Part shown: one piece after another, positions 34,303 to 44,349 of the stretch | How positions within the stretch are numbered: the first letter of the stretch is position 1 | Layout: the number at the start of each line of letters is the position of its first letter | Assembly (NCBI GenBank): GCA_011525695.1 | Contig: WYBX01000033.1 | Coordinates: forward strand, 1-63,772 | Source of the DNA: Verrucomicrobiia bacterium | GTDB lineage: Bacteria; Verrucomicrobiota; Verrucomicrobiia; Opitutales; Opitutaceae | DNA: 63,772 nt | Direction: 5' to 3' | The notes under the pieces: generated by a model | What the model was told of the DNA's origin: nothing | The model's input: the letters and a program-made list of their open reading frames with translations, nothing else | Databases searched by the model: none | Position numbers and translations under genes: made by a program

Positions 34303-37149
34303 TCAGCGAGTCGCTGGACTAGGAGGCAATTGCGGCGTCGGGGGCGAAACTTCCAGATGGAACGCCAGTGCTTCACTTACTTCGCTGGCGAGCTTCACGC
34401 GCCTGGCCTGTCGTTCTGTTGAGGCTGTGTCATCACGGTATTCCGCACCCATCACGATATTAAACCAGCGTTCGCGATCCGAGACGACCTGAAATTGGCG
34501 TTCGTCCTGAGTAGCAGCGAGAAACGGTTTATAAAGGTGAATTGGGAGCCGAGCCGTCTCCACCTTGGCGCCTATCCGATCGATCCGGCCTGTTCGCTGT
34601 TCCAGCGTGCTGGGGTTCCAGCATAGGTCGTGATGCACGACATAGCGGCAATAACGGTGGAGGTCCACCCCTTCCGCCATTACGGCACTGGCAATCAAGA
34701 TCTCCGGGAAGAAAGGGCTATTGAACGTCAACATGAGCCGCTGCCGGGTTTCGGGGCGTGTCCGGCCGTTGACCAACCGAACATTGGGCATGAGTTGCTC
34801 GTCTCGATCCACCAGTTCGTCTGAATCGAAAGTCTTCCTTGCATCCTTGTCGGAGATTCCGCCGGTTTGCATCCGATTTACCCCATCGAGGATATCCTTT
34901 CGCTCGTCAGCACTGCATTTCACGGACAGGAATTCCAAGAAGTGCTGCAGCAACGCCGCCAGGCTTAGACCGGACGAGTCGCAACTCTCGAATGCGCGGC
35001 CAATCGCATCTGCCGTCAGCCTTTGCGTCTCGGTCAGAGGAAAGAATCGCACAAGAAATGACGGCGTTCGCAGAAATCGGCGGACCACGTCTTGGATGGT
35101 TTCGGCGTGTTCCGCCAAGACCGGGTGTGGACGGAGCAACTTTTCGACCTGTCTTACGATCTCCTGGCGGGCTCTTGAATCGCTGTCGAAAAATCGCAAT
35201 CCGATCTCCTCCAACTCAGCAAACGCACTTTCCTGAGGAAGCCCAAGCTTCCGGCCAGCGTCTTCGGCAATGGCTTCGCGAATCCGGCCCGAAATGGCGC
35301 GACGAAGAGCGTACCCCGTTCGAACAAAATGACAGAATACGACGACTTTTTCCCCAGCCTTCCATGCCTGGACCACCCGATTGACCGTGGCCGCGACCTT
35401 TGGATGGGAAATCGAGTCGCCGTAACTCTTCAGCGGTAGATTCGAATCCAATTGGGCGAGGTACCATTCAACCCGGTCTTTCGCCGGATCAGCTATCGTT
35501 GCTCCGGCATCGTCATCATCCAGAGACTCGGCGGGTCTATCCCGTGTGTGTCGAAAGGATTCGTAGGATGATGCGAGTCCCTCAGCAAATACGGGCCGCT
35601 CCTCGGGCCGGCACAGAGTGGCGCGCGCAGCCAGAAGAAACGGCAGAAGGGCCCGTCCATCCACCGGCAAGCCATGGGAAATGTCTTCCCCATCCGTGAG
35701 GATGGCAGCGCCTACGAACGGTCTTCTCCGTAAGGTGGACGTTCCATCTGTCGCAACCAGCGTCTTTGCTCGCAGATGCCGTATCACCCAGGGGCGAAGG
35801 GCGTCACCAGCTGTATCGAATGCAGTCTTGGTTCGCCTAAACGTCTCCAATATCTGTCCGCCGATCCCCGTTGGGGCCGATTCTTCCACGACACGCTGCC
35901 ACCACGCATCAGGATCAGGTTCCGTCATGCCATCGATCACCACGTCTTTGGGCATCAGCCGGCCCCAGGTTTCGTTCAGCACAAGCGCAGTCGCCTCGGC
36001 GCGATCAAGTTTGCTGCGAAGAAGTTTCACATCCTCCCGGTATTCGGACCGTGCAATTCGAGGGTGGCGGACACTTTGCCAATCGATCCCTTCGAATCGC
36101 GCGATAACGGAGCAAAGCTCGTGGTGGCCGAGTTGAAAAGGCGTAGCTGTCAAAAAAAGCATCCGCTCAAACACTCCGCCCATACTCCCGCGGGGCCGGA
36201 TGGCTTGTTGCTCGCTTCCATCGGTATCCGACTGAAAGAGTGACGCGAGCCGCGTGCGGGCGTTCTTCAGATGATGCGCTTCATCGAGAATCAACAGCGG
36301 CAGATGCAGTCGCATTTCTCGAATGCAATCGGTCCAGAGCCCGCGGATCGCATCGCTGATTCGATCGCGCGCCGCTCGAACCCGGTCGTCATAGTTCACA
36401 CTCTCACGCAACGGGATGGATTGTACCGCTTCATAGACCGGATTCGTGTCGATCCGACCGAGAGCTTCCACGAGGTGTTGAGGGACGGGGTCGTCGCCAT
36501 CGCTCAATTCCACGCCGGCGCGACGCAGGATGCCGGCCCATTCGTCCGGGCCGGATGAAAGCAGCGGCTCCCAAACCGCATGATTGCGACGGTCAATTCT
36601 GCCGAGACCATGAACAAGCTGGCCTATACAGCGGGCCAGCGAGCGTCGCAAATCGTCGATCCCCCAGCGTCGATGGAGGGACTGGCGAATCACGGCGAGG
36701 CGCACCCACTCGTCAGTAAGGGCTCGCTGCATCGCCCCGTGAGTGAGAAAGATTATCTGCCGCCTACGGTCATCCGGATCATCCAGGAACTTGAGGAACT
36801 GAACTCCCGTCTCTGCAGAACCAGATTGCAGTTTGTCGCGCAGCTCCGGCGCGAGGCACATCTCCTTGAACGTGCTAAAGTCGCGCGGCCATTTGTCCTT
36901 CAGGCCAGATGGAATCATGACAACGACCGGCTGGCGCATTGGATGGTGCAGCGCCACAGACGCGGCAACAGCGAGCGAGACGAATGTCTTCCCCATCCCG
37001 ACCTCATCGGCAAGGATTACGCCCGGGCGATCATTGAATCGTCGGAGAATTTCGCATGCCGTGGCCGCCTGACGCTCGGCATCCTCCAGAGAGATGCGAC
37101 CCGCCACGTAAAGGTTAACGCCCGTCAAGAAGGGACACCAGTTGTTCAT
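34303..37149 (-). CDS. SNF2/RapA-like helicase (DEAH)
   Basis: This 948-residue SF2 helicase has Walker A in ADEVGMGKTFVSL (47-59), DEAH in LILDEAHHLKNARTRL (286-301), and TATPF near 340. The C-terminal RecA domain has VVFCHFV near residue 605, ASAVMAEGVDLHRY, and motif VI QRTGRIDRIG near 860. A long insert (about 380-580) separates the lobes. It likely translocates on duplex DNA. Its start overlaps the PLD gene end by 4 bases (ATGA), so the two are coupled. With the PLD protein and the DUF6361-like gene it makes a three-gene set resembling Azaca-type defence, as far as I recall that system. Confidence 0.88.
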   Translation of the reverse strand: MNNWCPFLTGVNLYVAGRISLEDAERQAATACEILRRFNDRPGVILADEVGMGKTFVSLAVAASVALHHPMRQPVVVMIPSGLKDKWPRDFSTFKEMCLAPELRDKLQSGSAETGVQFLKFLDDPDDRRRQIIFLTHGAMQRALTDEWVRLAVIRQSLHRRWGIDDLRRSLARCIGQLVHGLGRIDRRNHAVWEPLLSSGPDEWAGILRRAGVELSDGDDPVPQHLVEALGRIDTNPVYEAVQSIPLRESVNYDDRVRAARDRISDAIRGLWTDCIREMRLHLPLLILDEAHHLKNARTRLASLFQSDTDGSEQQAIRPRGSMGGVFERMLFLTATPFQLGHHELCSVIARFEGIDWQSVRHPRIARSEYREDVKLLRSKLDRAEATALVLNETWGRLMPKDVVIDGMTEPDPDAWWQRVVEESAPTGIGGQILETFRRTKTAFDTAGDALRPWVIRHLRAKTLVATDGTSTLRRRPFVGAAILTDGEDISHGLPVDGRALLPFLLAARATLCRPEERPVFAEGLASSYESFRHTRDRPAESLDDDDAGATIADPAKDRVEWYLAQLDSNLPLKSYGDSISHPKVAATVNRVVQAWKAGEKVVVFCHFVRTGYALRRAISGRIREAIAEDAGRKLGLPQESAFAELEEIGLRFFDSDSRARQEIVRQVEKLLRPHPVLAEHAETIQDVVRRFLRTPSFLVRFFPLTETQRLTADAIGRAFESCDSSGLSLAALLQHFLEFLSVKCSADERKDILDGVNRMQTGGISDKDARKTFDSDELVDRDEQLMPNVRLVNGRTRPETRQRLMLTFNSPFFPEILIASAVMAEGVDLHRYCRYVVHHDLCWNPSTLEQRTGRIDRIGAKVETARLPIHLYKPFLAATQDERQFQVVSDRERWFNIVMGAEYRDDTASTERQARRVKLASEVSEALAFHLEVSPPTPQLPPSPATR

Positions 37150-39218
37150 GACCGCGCCGTCTCCAAAGCGTGTTCAACGTAACCTTTCAGTGCGGGGTCC
37201 GTTGCCGCCAGCAACGGCTCAGCCTGTTTCCGAAACTCGGCGATGAGTCCGCCGATTGCTTCGCGAACCCGGGCTCGACTCAGGCAACCCATTTCATTTG
37301 CCGGCTGGACCTGCGAAAGCTCCAGTGCGAGTTCACCGAGGAGAAAGGCCTTTTCGCCATCGGAACCAGCCTCCTTCAGAATCGCCGCGGCGACCTTGGC
37401 CACGCCAATAGGCCCGTAAAGCCGCCATTGAAGGAACTCCTCGGAGGAAATCGGGCGCTCGAGTCGCCGCTTTAATCCTGCCATGGCCAGCGAGAACCTG
37501 CGGGTCCGCTCGAGCAGATGTGTTTCCCGGCTGAACCGCCGTAGAGGATCGAGCATCAATGCCGGGGATCTGGCATCACTTTCCGCACTTTCCCGTCGGG
37601 CAAGTTTTTGGAGACATCGATGCAACGGTAGCGCGGAGGTCAGGATTTCGAGCAATTGTTCCAACGTCAGGTCACGCAACTCCTGTGGAGGCGGCAAGTC
37701 AGCGAATGCTCGCACCTCAACCGGCCAATGCACCTCGGCCGGCAACTCGGGCATTCGAATAAGAATCTCAGTCGGCGGGCGCGACTCCGGCCACGCGATC
37801 TCGATCTTCGACGGCGACTTAGCCGAGCACCATCCGGCATGGTCCAACAATATCCTGTTTCCAGATTCGTCATGAATGCTCCATTCCAGGGGTACATCGC
37901 CTACGAAATTCAGCTCTAATGCCGCGCGTCCGCCAGTCGCCAGGAAATACACCGCCGAGCCGCACCAACGCGGGAGAATGGCAAGGCTGCCTTCACCCTC
38001 ATCCTCTAGCGCTGGGAGCGGCTGCCAACTGTCCTTTGCCGGTTCAATGGGGTGGTCGTCATCGCGTCGAGGCCAGGCTGCGTTGCGCCTGCGGCACTCG
38101 GCGTCTTCGTCCTGCTTCGCCCAGGAAGTGACGTTCAACTCCCAGTTCCTCCGGCCACCGTTCGAAAGGCCAAGCCCGGCCGCGGTGAAATTGCTCGAAC
38201 CGATCAGGTGCAGAAAGCGGGATTCATCTTGCATCCAGAGTGACTTGGCATGCAGCGCGCGCCCGCCGAGATCCCTGATCCGGTCGAACATCACATGCGC
38301 CCGGCCCTCCCTTCCGTCCGGCTGGCTGTCCCTGAGCGTCGACGGCGCATGAACTTGCAATTGCCCGGAGGCGCCGATCGGCTCCGCCGCCACAGAATAG
38401 AAAACTCCGACATCACCCCTTTGGCGCAGTAGCGACCAGACAGCACGGGCCGGCAGATTCTCCACTCCATTGTCGAAGAAGGGGCTCAGAACATGCAGTG
38501 AGATGGCCGGCGATCCACCGGGCCACAGTGACTGCACTTGTTCGAATACCGAGCCACTCCGTGGCGTAAGCGCCACCAACGCGCTGCGGAACCGTGGCAT
38601 CGGCGTATCTGCCGGCAGCCACCTCGCAACCTGCCTTCCAGCTTCAGCGAGAAATGACACGCTCCGATCGACCGCTGGCGATCCCGCCGGATTCCTCGAT
38701 CGGCAGTGGGTAAGAATCTCGGAGGCGAATTCAGTCGCCTGTCCGAATAGCGCCGCAGGCACACGGCCCTCCCGATGGAAATCCCAAACTGTGAATACCT
38801 CGAGGTTTCGCCGGTAGCCGGGCTCCGTGAGATTTGCCGAGGAAACGATCAAGCGGGCCACGTGCTGCCAGAGCAGAATCGAAAGTTTGGCGTGCAAGAT
38901 TCCCCGTTCGCTGCGAAACGGAATCAAGTCCCACCGCAAGCTGCGACTTCCGCGGGCGTGTACCTGATCGACGACGACGGACGCGCTGACGAGTCGAGCC
39001 ATGCTTTCCTCGCGCTCGATAAAATAGAGAGCGGAGTTCGTATCGGGATCCGATTCGAGCTGGAGCATTCTCCCGAGGCATTCCGTTTCAAAGAACGCCG
39101 GCTGGAAGGTGAAGGTGGTTGCAAAGCACCCAATCGCCTCGCCCGCTCCTTCCGGCGGGACCCAGGCGTCGAGGATTCGGCCATAACCGGGTTGTTCTCC
39201 GTTTCTCTTTCGCGCCAT
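37146..39218 (-). CDS. Phospholipase D-like nuclease
   Basis: This 690-residue protein has two HKD half-sites: H109-x-K111 with SSANLTEPGYRRNLE (126-140), and H323-x-K325 with GSSNFTAAGLG and NWE (340-360). The pair forms one PLD active site, usually a nuclease or phosphodiesterase in prokaryotic defence loci. The spacing and TDP1-like N-terminal half suggest a DNA phosphodiesterase. The C-terminal 330 residues are a strand-rich then helical region with no recognised domain. It sits between the DUF6361-like gene (18 bases upstream) and the helicase (4-base overlap). It probably supplies the effector activity. Confidence 0.85.
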   Translation of the reverse strand: MARKRNGEQPGYGRILDAWVPPEGAGEAIGCFATTFTFQPAFFETECLGRMLQLESDPDTNSALYFIEREESMARLVSASVVVDQVHARGSRSLRWDLIPFRSERGILHAKLSILLWQHVARLIVSSANLTEPGYRRNLEVFTVWDFHREGRVPAALFGQATEFASEILTHCRSRNPAGSPAVDRSVSFLAEAGRQVARWLPADTPMPRFRSALVALTPRSGSVFEQVQSLWPGGSPAISLHVLSPFFDNGVENLPARAVWSLLRQRGDVGVFYSVAAEPIGASGQLQVHAPSTLRDSQPDGREGRAHVMFDRIRDLGGRALHAKSLWMQDESRFLHLIGSSNFTAAGLGLSNGGRRNWELNVTSWAKQDEDAECRRRNAAWPRRDDDHPIEPAKDSWQPLPALEDEGEGSLAILPRWCGSAVYFLATGGRAALELNFVGDVPLEWSIHDESGNRILLDHAGWCSAKSPSKIEIAWPESRPPTEILIRMPELPAEVHWPVEVRAFADLPPPQELRDLTLEQLLEILTSALPLHRCLQKLARRESAESDARSPALMLDPLRRFSRETHLLERTRRFSLAMAGLKRRLERPISSEEFLQWRLYGPIGVAKVAAAILKEAGSDGEKAFLLGELALELSQVQPANEMGCLSRARVREAIGGLIAEFRKQAEPLLAATDPALKGYVEHALETARS

Positions 39219-39236
39219 ACGTTCAGTTGAGAGGTT

Positions 39237-40559
39237 TCATACCTGCTGCAGACTGGCTGCAAAATTCCAGAGCGGCCGGATTCGATAGGGGTTCACAAAC
39301 TCTGTGCTCATCTTGGGCGACTCATCGAGCCGGTAGTCGGGTCGAATCAATAGCGTGCCATCCGTGTGTTGCTCAATCCACCGCGCTTTTCCATCTGGCG
39401 GCTTCGCTTTCTGCACCCGTCGATGGTGCTCGTAGAGAGCCTCCACGAATTCTGCCGGCGACCTCTTTTGGGCCACATCCTGGAAGACGAGTTGAAATCG
39501 GGTCCGTCGGTCCAGGTCCGGAAAACTTTCCTCCGCCGAGCAGTATGCGTCCTGCAGCCGCTCCGCCGCCCGTACCACCGGCTTGAGCCGACTCAATCCG
39601 GCGGGGGATACACCCTGCCGCACTTGGGTAATTTCGTAGCGGCAGGCGTCGAAGGCATCCTGCAGCAGCCGGCAGAAATGTTCATATCGTTCGATGGTCT
39701 CCACTCGATCGCGCAGCTCGGCAGAGGCGGCCTTCTTCAGCACCGAATAGATTTCCTTCTCCTTGACGTCGTCATTGCGGGAAAGGGCCTGTCCGTGCTT
39801 CGATACGAGAAAGTCCAAGATCTCGCCACCAAACCCCGTCAGACCGGATTTCAACTGCCGCCAGATTAGCTCCGCCTCCCTGGGTCCGGATTTTGTCGGT
39901 TCCAAGTGATCGAAAAAGAACTTCCACCCAAACCAGGCCGCCGAGTAGACCGTCGCGCCAGCCTTGAGGCCCAGCCTGACTGCCTCAACGAGTTTTTGCC
40001 TGTCGCTTTTCCCGGGTCCGTCGGAAGACCCGTGAAACCCTGGCAATCCCTGTTCCTTTTGCCAGACGTCGAGCAGTTCGAATCCAAAGTCTGCAAGGTA
40101 ACCCGCCTGTTCGACACGGAGCGTCCGGGAAAGCAGTCGGTAGACCCCGTGGAATCCAAAGATTGAGGGACTCTTCAGGTACCGCCTGGCTGACAATGGC
40201 AGGTTCTGGGAGAGTGCCTTCCGCGCCTTCATAGATCCCGGCACGCGGGCTTCGCCGCCCGTCCCCGCCGAGCGGACCAGCCCCTCGACGACGTACCATT
40301 CGAAGACCTGCCAAGATTCGCTGACGCCGTCCGTTGCAAGCTCGTCTGGATCGAAGCCCCGGCATACCTCCAGCGACACGGCAATCGCAGTCAGATACCG
40401 CGGGTAAACTTGGCGTTCGCGCACGCCCGGGACCAGGTCGACCGCCAGTTGCTCGCCGATCGGCGTGAGCCCCAGCGGGTCCAAGCTTGTTCCGCCTTCG
40501 TCCTCAGGATCTTCGAGGCTCAGGAGCGGGAAGCCGATGTGTTCCGATTCGGACTGCAT
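39237..40559 (-). CDS. DUF6361-like protein of the helicase-PLD operon
   Basis: This 440-residue protein has no catalytic motif I can name. The segment PLGLTPIGEQLAVDLVPGVR followed by YPRYLTAIAVSL resembles the 'LG..R..DA.A..LFPG....TRARYFLF' pattern of DUF6361 proteins. The middle is helical, and the C-terminal 70 residues include ARWIEQHTDGTLLIRPDYRL and end with NPYRIRPLWNFAASL. This assignment is tentative. The start at 40559 (MQSESEHIGFP) is preferred to 40598. The conserved position first in the operon suggests a recognition or scaffold subunit for the PLD nuclease and helicase. Confidence 0.5.
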   Translation of the reverse strand: MQSESEHIGFPLLSLEDPEDEGGTSLDPLGLTPIGEQLAVDLVPGVRERQVYPRYLTAIAVSLEVCRGFDPDELATDGVSESWQVFEWYVVEGLVRSAGTGGEARVPGSMKARKALSQNLPLSARRYLKSPSIFGFHGVYRLLSRTLRVEQAGYLADFGFELLDVWQKEQGLPGFHGSSDGPGKSDRQKLVEAVRLGLKAGATVYSAAWFGWKFFFDHLEPTKSGPREAELIWRQLKSGLTGFGGEILDFLVSKHGQALSRNDDVKEKEIYSVLKKAASAELRDRVETIERYEHFCRLLQDAFDACRYEITQVRQGVSPAGLSRLKPVVRAAERLQDAYCSAEESFPDLDRRTRFQLVFQDVAQKRSPAEFVEALYEHHRRVQKAKPPDGKARWIEQHTDGTLLIRPDYRLDESPKMSTEFVNPYRIRPLWNFAASLQQV

Positions 40560-40775
40560 TGGGCGGCGATGCCGGCGGGATAAGACGACGCGACTCAACG
40601 TTTAAGAATTCACATGACAAAGAGGCAACCAGGGAAGTTGATCTGCAGGAAGATCGTGCGGTGAGTGTGATCCCATTCGAATACGATACATAAGGAATGG
40701 CGGTTCCCTTCCACATCTGCCCCGCGTGGATCTCGATCACCTATGCCGTGGCTTCGAGAAACCGGAGCGCGAGAT

Positions 40776-41969
40776 TCATGAGGTCATCCTCATCCGTTCA
40801 AAGTCCTCCGGCGTATGCGCGGGCGGGTTGCTGCCCGCGGCGCTGAGAATGTCCCCCGTCGTGATTGCGCGCTTCTGCTCCAGGGCGTGGCGTGCGGCCT
40901 CGTTTATGACATGCTCGATCTCGGCGCAGGTGTAATCCTCCAGTTGTTGGGCGCAGTCGTGCCAGTCGATGTCCAGTTGGGGCCGGTCCTTCATGCCCAT
41001 CCGCAGCAGTTCAAACCGGGCCTCATAATCCGGCGGCCCCACGAAGAACTTCTTGTCCAGGCGCCCCGGCCGAAGCATTGCCGAATCAATTCGATTCGGC
41101 AGATTGGTGGCGCCGATGACCAGGATCCGCTGGCGACCGCATTCGTTCAGTCGTACAAGAAACTCGTTCACTTCGCTGGCGTAATGATGACCCACGCGGC
41201 TGTCGCTCCGGTCCGGCACCATGGCGTCGAGTTCGTCGAAGAAGATCATGCATGGAGCCTGCTTCAGGGCGTTCCCAAACAGCGCTGCGATCCTGCCCTG
41301 GGTGCCATGCACGAAGGTGCTCGCCAGGTCGCCGGGCTTCACCTCGATGAAGGAGTATCCGGCAATCTCGGCCAGCTTGCGGGCGATGAATGTCTTGCCG
41401 CATCCCGGTGGCCCATAGAGGAGGATGCCATTCGGAAGATTGAGCCTGTACTGGGCGTACACCTCGGGCTCCTGCAGCGGCAGGATGACGTCGCGCTGCA
41501 GCATGGCCTTCAGTTCCCGCATCCCGGCAACCCCCGTCCACTGATCCTTTAACGTTTTTCGCGCCATCCCCGCCAGCCGCGCATCATCCTTCGTCGGCTT
41601 GCGTCGCAATCCCGATTCCCGCTTCAGCCGCTCCCTGAGCGCCAGCGCCGTCACGTTGTCAGGCACCATCTCGGTTTCGAGGCAGGTCCATGCCAGGGCC
41701 TCTGTCAAACGCCCCCATTCACGAAGCAACTCGATCCGGTAGAGCCATGCCAGCCGCCGCTCTCGTACTACCCAGTCCTCCTCCTGGAAAAGAGGCAGGG
41801 GATCCTCGATCACCCGGTCAAGCAAATCGAGCGCCCGCCGCAACTGTCCCCGCGAGATCAGCCTGCCGATTCGTTCATGCAAGCGCGATTGATTGCGGGG
41901 TCCATCGGGAGTGTCCATCGCGACGCAGACGAGATTGGCGGACTTCGGTGTCCCGGGCGAGCCCGACAT
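40776..41969 (-). CDS. AAA+ ATPase (Cdc48/FtsH-like module)
   Basis: This protein of about 397 residues has an N-terminal helical, TPR-like part (ISRGQLRRALDLLDRVIEDP; GRLTEALAWTCLE) and an AAA+ core. The core has ILLYGPPGCGKTFIARKLAE (Walker A), CMIFFDELDAMVPDR (Walker B) and VIGATNLPNRIDSAMLRPGR (sensor 1 and arginine fingers). The FtsH/Cdc48 subfamily remodels proteins; no protease is fused. The start may be 41969 (MSGSPGTPK) or 41918 (MDTPDGPR). It lies upstream of the DUF6361-like gene on the same strand with a 216-base gap, so joint transcription is possible but not shown. Confidence 0.82.
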   Translation of the reverse strand: MSGSPGTPKSANLVCVAMDTPDGPRNQSRLHERIGRLISRGQLRRALDLLDRVIEDPLPLFQEEDWVVRERRLAWLYRIELLREWGRLTEALAWTCLETEMVPDNVTALALRERLKRESGLRRKPTKDDARLAGMARKTLKDQWTGVAGMRELKAMLQRDVILPLQEPEVYAQYRLNLPNGILLYGPPGCGKTFIARKLAEIAGYSFIEVKPGDLASTFVHGTQGRIAALFGNALKQAPCMIFFDELDAMVPDRSDSRVGHHYASEVNEFLVRLNECGRQRILVIGATNLPNRIDSAMLRPGRLDKKFFVGPPDYEARFELLRMGMKDRPQLDIDWHDCAQQLEDYTCAEIEHVINEAARHALEQKRAITTGDILSAAGSNPPAHTPEDFERMRMTS

Positions 41970-42393
41970 TGTGGCGCTTCGAAACCGCCACGGATACTCG
42001 CCGCCATTGATTAGCAGGCTCGGGCTCCCCGATTCACATCCCAAGGCGAGAGGCGTTTTCGAGCCTGCGATGCCGCACCGGCATGCACGTCGAGCGCCCG
42101 CACACTGAATCGGCTCAGCGCTTGGGCCACTCTAGGATTTCTGCTCCGTATTGGTTGGTTCGCAGTGCGGTCCAAGTGGGCTCCGTCGCCTACGTCAAAC
42201 CAACCGGCCTCACGTTGCACTCGCCATCCTCAAGCGCCCGGAAGGGCGTGCAGGGTGAGATCTGAGGTGTTTTGCTCTAGTTTCAGATCACAACGGGAAT
42301 GACATCCTTGATCAGACCAGGGGAAACTGCAGCGGATCCGGTCTTACCCGTTGACGCATGTGTGTTGCGTCCGCAGGTTTTGCTTCTGGCCCA
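41970..42393. other. Intergenic region between divergent AAA+ and OLD genes
   Basis: About 420 bases separate two divergent starts. Base composition falls toward the OLD gene, suggesting separate acquisition of the two neighbours. Small frames here lack protein-like character. Both promoters should be in this interval, but I do not see convincing consensus boxes. Confidence 0.4.
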
Positions 42394-44316
42394 ATGAAAC
42401 TGCTCTCAGCGAGAATCGAGAACTTTCGCTGCCTCGAGAATGAAACAGTGAACTTTGGAGATTACACATGCCTCGTTGGCCCAAACGGTGCAGGAAAATC
42501 GACCGTCCTCAACGCCCTCAATGTCTTCTTCCGTGAACCAAAGTCGGGCTCGACAAACTTAGTTGCGCTGTCGAAAGAAGACTTTCACGGGAAGGATACG
42601 TCAAAACCAATTCGCATTACAGTTACATTTGGCGACCTCGGACAGGACGCGAAGGCAGATCTAAAGGATTACGTCCGCCAAGATCGGCTTGTGGTCACGG
42701 CAATAGCGACGTGGGATGAACCGTCTCAATCTGCGGACGTGGTGCAACACGGCTCGCGCTTGGCAATGAAAGATTTCGCCCGCTTTTTTCGAGCAGCAGG
42801 CGATGGGAAGTCCGTGACGGAGTTGAAAGCCATATTCGCTGACCTAAGAACACGATACAGTGACTTGCCGTCCGCGGCGACAAAGGTTGCGATGACAGAT
42901 ACCCTCCGTGCTTACGAGAACGCCCATCCGGATGCATGTGAATTGATTGAAAGTGGCGATGAGTTTTATGGCATCTCAAAAGGAGCTCATAAGCTGGGAA
43001 AATATATACAATGGATTTTTATCCCCGCAGTGAAAGACGCGAGTAGCGAACAAGCGGAGGCAAAGGATACCGCCCTCGGCCGATTGATTGAACGTACTGT
43101 GCGAGCAAAGGTAAAATTTGGCGATCGTATCAAGGAACTCCAGCAGCAGACGCATCGTGAGTACGACGCCATTCTCGCCGACAATCAGACTGTATTGGAT
43201 TCGCTATCCGATTCCCTGACGAAGCGGCTTTGCGAGTGGGCGCACCCTAACACTCAGTTGCAGGTGCGCTGGGACAAGGATTTGCAAAAGGCTGTTCGGA
43301 TAGAAGAGCCGTTCGCCAAAATCTATGCCGGTGACAACAACTTTGTGGGAGAACTGGGGCGCCTTGGGCACGGTTTGCAACGTTCGTATATGTTTGCCCT
43401 ATTGCAGGAACTTTCGGGGTGTGACAATTCTGATGCGCCGCGAATGCTGCTTGGGATCGAGGAGCCAGAACTATTTCAACACCCACCGCAAGCGCAGCAT
43501 CTCGGGGATGTTCTCGTGCGGCTAAGTGCGAAAAATGCGCAAGTGTTCGCATGTACGCATAGCCCGTATTTTGTCACTGGAAAAGGCTTCGAAGACGTAC
43601 GGCTCGTAAGGGCTGCAGGGACAGGCAACGCCCGAGTAAGTGAGCTTACGTTCGCACAACTCGCGGCCTATTTGAGTACAACTCTTGGGGAGGATCGTTA
43701 TAAGCGTCCGCAAGGAGTGCGCGCGAAGATCAATCAAGTGCTACAGCCCGCACTGCGTGAAATGTTTTTTGCACCACGCATCGTTCTAGTGGAAGGACTG
43801 GAGGACGTTGCATACCTCTCGACCGCCATGAATTTGCTTGGATTGTGGGAGCAGTGGCGCAGTGGCGGATGCCACTTTGTGCCAGTGAATGGGAAGAGTG
43901 AATTAGCGCAGCCGCTAGCAATTGCCCAGCTCTTGAATATCCCAGTGTTTGTGATGTTCGATGCGGATGGCCACGAACAGAACCCTCATAAGCGTTCGCT
44001 GCACATGGCAGATAATAGACGACTCCTGAGGCTTCTTGGTGCGGAGCAGACGCAAGTTTTTCCTAGCGAAGATGTGTTCCATGGATCATACGTGATTTGG
44101 AGCGAAAACCTCGGCAGGAGGGTGGAATCCGACTTCGCGGCAGGTGATTGGGCAGTTTGGAAGGCAGAAGCGGAAGCTGATCTTGGTCAGGCGGGCAGTT
44201 TGAATAAGAATGCCATGTTCATTGCCAGCGTGCTAGAGAGGGCGTGGGCGGCAGGCAAACCGTCGAAGACATTAACAGAATCGTGCAACCTGCTCGCGAA
44301 GTTCGCAGGAGCTTAG
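42394..44316 (+). CDS. OLD-family ATP-dependent endonuclease
   Basis: This 640-residue protein has the OLD architecture. The N-terminal ABC-type ATPase is MKLLSARIENFRCLENE, with Walker A CLVGPNGAGKST near 29-37, LGRLGHGLQRSYMFALLQEL in the signature position and LLGIEEPELFQHPPQ as Walker B. The C-terminal TOPRIM domain has IVLVEGLEDVAYL and VFVMFDADGHEQ, which are the Glu and DxD metal sites. The start at 42394 is preferred over 42358. No UvrD-like helicase (GajB) or reverse transcriptase follows, so this is a stand-alone class 1 OLD. Its base composition is clearly more AT-rich than both neighbours, suggesting independent transfer. Confidence 0.9.
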   Translation: MKLLSARIENFRCLENETVNFGDYTCLVGPNGAGKSTVLNALNVFFREPKSGSTNLVALSKEDFHGKDTSKPIRITVTFGDLGQDAKADLKDYVRQDRLVVTAIATWDEPSQSADVVQHGSRLAMKDFARFFRAAGDGKSVTELKAIFADLRTRYSDLPSAATKVAMTDTLRAYENAHPDACELIESGDEFYGISKGAHKLGKYIQWIFIPAVKDASSEQAEAKDTALGRLIERTVRAKVKFGDRIKELQQQTHREYDAILADNQTVLDSLSDSLTKRLCEWAHPNTQLQVRWDKDLQKAVRIEEPFAKIYAGDNNFVGELGRLGHGLQRSYMFALLQELSGCDNSDAPRMLLGIEEPELFQHPPQAQHLGDVLVRLSAKNAQVFACTHSPYFVTGKGFEDVRLVRAAGTGNARVSELTFAQLAAYLSTTLGEDRYKRPQGVRAKINQVLQPALREMFFAPRIVLVEGLEDVAYLSTAMNLLGLWEQWRSGGCHFVPVNGKSELAQPLAIAQLLNIPVFVMFDADGHEQNPHKRSLHMADNRRLLRLLGAEQTQVFPSEDVFHGSYVIWSENLGRRVESDFAAGDWAVWKAEAEADLGQAGSLNKNAMFIASVLERAWAAGKPSKTLTESCNLLAKFAGA

Positions 44317-44349
44317 ACGGTTACAGAAGCAAGCTTCGCCATTGTTGTC

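Noticed and set aside
34303..42044. DISARM or BREX system
   Set aside because: Helicase and PLD proteins are present, but there is no DrmB (DUF1998), no PglZ, no BrxL-type protease and no associated methyltransferase in this operon.
42394..44316. Gabija system
   Set aside because: The OLD nuclease is present, but no UvrD-like GajB helicase follows; the next gene is Mre11-like.
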